From contig JBKDGH010000010.1 of NCBI GenBank assembly GCA_046336655.1, forward strand, positions 62,001 through 126,000: a DNA stretch of 64,000 nt, written 5' to 3'. The position numbers and the translations under genes were made by a program. This stretch comes from CANGTU01 sp046336655 (GTDB lineage: Bacteria; Bacteroidota; Bacteroidia; Flavobacteriales_D; Sanyastnellaceae). Within the stretch, counting starts at the first letter, position 1. Every line of letters starts with the position of its first letter. The notes beneath the pieces were generated by a model. That model was not told the DNA's origin, did no database searches, and worked only from the letters and a program-made list of their open reading frames with translations. This document shows, one piece after another, positions 63,201-64,000 of the stretch.

Positions 63201-63765
63201 CGGCCAGGTGGTTGGTTGTACGGACGTGCTTGCCACGAATTTCAATCCGGGTGCAGGATTGGATGACGGCTCATGCGTTTATAGCTTCACCATTTGTGAC
63301 TGTAACCTGAACGTGTTTTCACCGGCGGTGCGCTTTCAGCTTGGAAACGATGTAGCCAACGACGGAACCGTGGCTGGTCAGCCGAACTTCGATTGCGAAG
63401 TATGGGGCTTTGACTGCGGCGACATCGCCGGTGCACCGAATGAAGATATAAACAACGTATGCGAAGGCGCGCTTCCTCCATTCAACGGATGTGTCGACTT
63501 TGTATCCGAAGTGGAAGACGCTGATATTGTGCTTTACCCGAACCCATCGAACGGCATTTTTTCTTTTCGCACTACGGGGATATACGGAGTGCTTGACATC
63601 GAGGTGTTTGACGCTACCGGCCGCAAAGTAGCAAGTCAGCGCGTGACTGCCTCTGAGGGCAGTGTGCACAGCCTTGATCTCACAGTGCTTTCATCTGCCG
63701 GCTATGTGGTGCAGGTGCGCGGCGAGCGTTATGTACTGAATAAAGTGGTGCAAGTACAGCGCTGA
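60298..63765 (+). CDS. Large modular T9SS cargo protein with type A C-terminal sorting domain
   Basis: A 1155-residue exported protein with a signal peptide (LFNLILLLNAGYTQAQC). It is a mosaic of three kinds of repeat: four modules of about 90 residues with a closing LSDGT/S-x3-F-x3-TG-x-C, three Cys-rich modules (CDC... WGFDCGD ... LPPxNGC) and four short GCT...DDGSC motifs. The end (about 1080-1155; LYPNPSNGIFSF) is a type A T9SS sorting domain, so the protein is secreted and probably bound to the cell surface. Acidic DGSC loops could bind Ca2+. Function unknown, perhaps adhesion. Confidence 0.88.
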   Translation: MNRLLLRLSALFNLILLLNAGYTQAQCPNDNTFYLDLSTSGAGDFQSTQSIWAGEYATATVCTGATYVFSTCGASYDTELTLFSSAGTLLSYSDDACGAGSEIVWTSTFNGQVLILLDQYPCSSGTINTTLSAEQLTDCAAGSCAVTNIYVETLGCNGTDNELNYFVEFTGACTVDAMYIWTEEFGWESVDLTGLEIGSMDPIGILLSMSNMYYEYYFELSDGTLSETYWDITEDCSTGACAVNGVTAEPDGCLDGSNLIYYYLDYTGACTVNFMYIYTVETGEEVLDLSSSGFASGDAIGILHGFSNTDYEYYFQLSDGTFTEVYFGTTGDCEPGVCSDLAIEHAEGECTEGVGGELVPSGSIIPFYTGECTVSGLFTSLNGGAFEFLDLSAFGFESGEAIELLFNEANADYEVYYVLSDGSESPLIFFTTGSCLSGEIICDCAGTQLPAEALEWHGDGFLDDGAFEWQEGLFVDFNCETWGYDCGDGGGIFVDPYGTCEGNLPPGNGCAPQQCNEVDLVFATDCFPGDNVVTVYNSSGAVVASLSEVNFPEQNTEYALTICLPNDCYTLEITDSFGDGLLGCEPAGYAGIFDLSLGDWVAFTDGNFSEIFSQVFCVGQDPVCSNLDMSVGETPCLDDGSGLFAAKEITFQFDGSCIVSTIGIAPNGGAFDEITVSDFAWTSGDVALLYNLEQSSSYSLYFVLDDGSVSPLFFFETGICSDEITICDCQGTSHTIGVLNWLGDGFADNGEFLWDGQPVDFNCVTWGFDCGDIEGVPSTDPFNVCGGSLPPNNGCSDEDLLGCTDPEAINFNPMATVNDGSCQYNAFEGCTEPGACNYSPLATVDNGSCQYITCAGCTNPEAVNYDPSATIDDGSCVLECELPVMSFTTFCSLDDPDNFYVTINTTELGNGAPYAVTTEGGDGAFISNTGFSVAGPFANNSLITLFVESIVFEGCGLESTVLTANCNGGQVVGCTDVLATNFNPGAGLDDGSCVYSFTICDCNLNVFSPAVRFQLGNDVANDGTVAGQPNFDCEVWGFDCGDIAGAPNEDINNVCEGALPPFNGCVDFVSEVEDADIVLYPNPSNGIFSFRTTGIYGVLDIEVFDATGRKVASQRVTASEGSVHSLDLTVLSSAGYVVQVRGERYVLNKVVQVQR
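61615..63492 (+). repeat. Three Cys-rich CDC/WGFDCGD modules inside the T9SS cargo gene
   Basis: Near-identical plans begin at about 61615, 62473 and 63289: CDC, a short glycine stretch, VDFNC or NFDC, WGxDCGD, and a closing G-LPPxNGC. Spacing and cysteines are kept while other residues differ. Confidence 0.75.
62701..63282 (+). repeat. Four GCT...DDGSC repeats inside the T9SS cargo gene
   Basis: Copies at about 62701, 62782, 62863 and 63214 read GCT-x-x-x-A-x-N-Y/F-x-P-x-A-x-x-D/N-G-SC. The first three are tandem, 81 bases apart, and the fourth lies 351 bases later. Confidence 0.8.
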
Positions 63766-63793
63766 TTCAGCAATTGAACGGAAAACAAAAAGG

Positions 63794-63819
63794 CGCCCGG
63801 ATGATCTCCGGGCGTTTTT
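63794..63819 (+). terminator. Terminator between the T9SS cargo gene and dprA
   Basis: CGCCCGG (63794-63800) pairs with CCGGGCG (63808-63814) and is followed by TTTTT on the plus strand. Confidence 0.8.
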
Positions 63820-64000
63820 ATTTAATCCGGGAATAGCGCTTCCCGGGAAGCGAGCGCAGCACTCCCCGGAACTCAAGGTCAAGAAGCAATTCGGCCACAC
63901 GACCTGCGGGGTATTGAGACCGGCTGACGATATCATCAAGATGCGCAGGCTCTTCCGCTGAAAGCGCCTTCATAAACACCTCTTCCTCGGCTGTAAGTGC
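63818..64000 (-). CDS. dprA: DNA-processing protein DprA, C-terminal winged-helix part (partial)
   Basis: A frame open to the window edge encodes the last 60 residues before the stop at 63818-63820. The segment LTAEEEVFMKALS, the recognition-helix region LDDIVSRSQYPAGRVAELLLDLEFRGVLRSLPGKRYSRIK and its position as a C-terminal end match the DprA winged-helix domain (the DprA_WH), which aids RecA loading on single-stranded DNA in transformation. The Rossmann part lies outside the window. It converges on the T9SS cargo gene across a terminator. Confidence 0.8.
   Translation of the reverse strand, partial: ALTAEEEVFMKALSAEEPAHLDDIVSRSQYPAGRVAELLLDLEFRGVLRSLPGKRYSRIK

Overview
The window looks like chromosomal DNA of a Bacteroidota bacterium, most likely of the Flavobacteriia type and of moderate GC. 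The evidence is two substrates of the type IX secretion system (one with a gliding-motility-type C-terminal domain, one with a type A sorting domain), a TonB receptor beside a HYC_CC_PP-like protein, DUF4175 and YwqK/MORN-type proteins, a diheme SdhC, and several promoters of the Bacteroidota form TTG-N19..23-TAnnTTTG. Almost all sequence is coding, mostly housekeeping genes in short operons. No prophage, insertion sequence, CRISPR array or rRNA operon was seen.

Layout. 0-8.9 kb: end of gcvP; a glycosyltransferase/gmhA pair; the YifB AAA+ protein; a DUF2490 outer-membrane protein; a gamma-carbonic anhydrase; hemH; then yicC-gmk-nadD and a 48-residue small protein closed by a strong hairpin. 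8.9-12 kb, minus strand: an apparent metal (probably copper) module of TonB receptor, HMA protein and Cys-rich HYC_CC_PP-like protein. 12-16.8 kb: phosphohexomutase and rfbD (ATGA overlap), a small barrel protein, a MacB-type permease. 16.8-20.4 kb: a 1168-residue outer-membrane protein of unknown function. 20.8-23.5 kb: rplM-rpsI and rpsB-tsf. 23.6-27.1 kb: sdhCAB. 27.1-35.4 kb: cvpA, lpdA, an acyl-CoA carboxylase beta chain, a fused peptide-type ABC ATPase, a TlpA-like lipoprotein and an ALDH7 dehydrogenase. 35.5-37.5 kb: M28 peptidase and rpiB. 38-43.2 kb: a coupled three-gene unit of a secreted MORN-repeat protein, a multi-PAS histidine kinase and a LytTR response regulator. 43.2-48.9 kb: a 1882-residue PKD-repeat surface protein. 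49-51.3 kb: mnmG and ybeY with a perfect parS palindrome between them. 51.4-55.3 kb: an RsbW-like ATPase and DUF4175. 55.4-60.2 kb: a 79-residue protein, a 32-residue small ORF, a second aldehyde dehydrogenase, tRNA-Gln(UUG), a LysM peptidoglycan hydrolase, a MORN lipoprotein and a polyprenyl synthase. 60.3-64 kb: a modular T9SS cargo protein and the 3' end of dprA.

Functionally, sdhCAB and lpdA serve central carbon metabolism. GmhA, RfbD, the mutase and the GT39 enzyme point to cell-surface glycan synthesis. The metal trio and the T9SS cargo proteins are surface functions. The most notable non-coding signal is the 16-bp parS site beside mnmG, with four degenerate copies within 16 kb, which suggests that this part of the chromosome lies near the replication origin. 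The least explained items are the MORN/kinase/regulator unit, the very large outer-membrane protein, and three small ORFs of 48, 36 and 32 residues.
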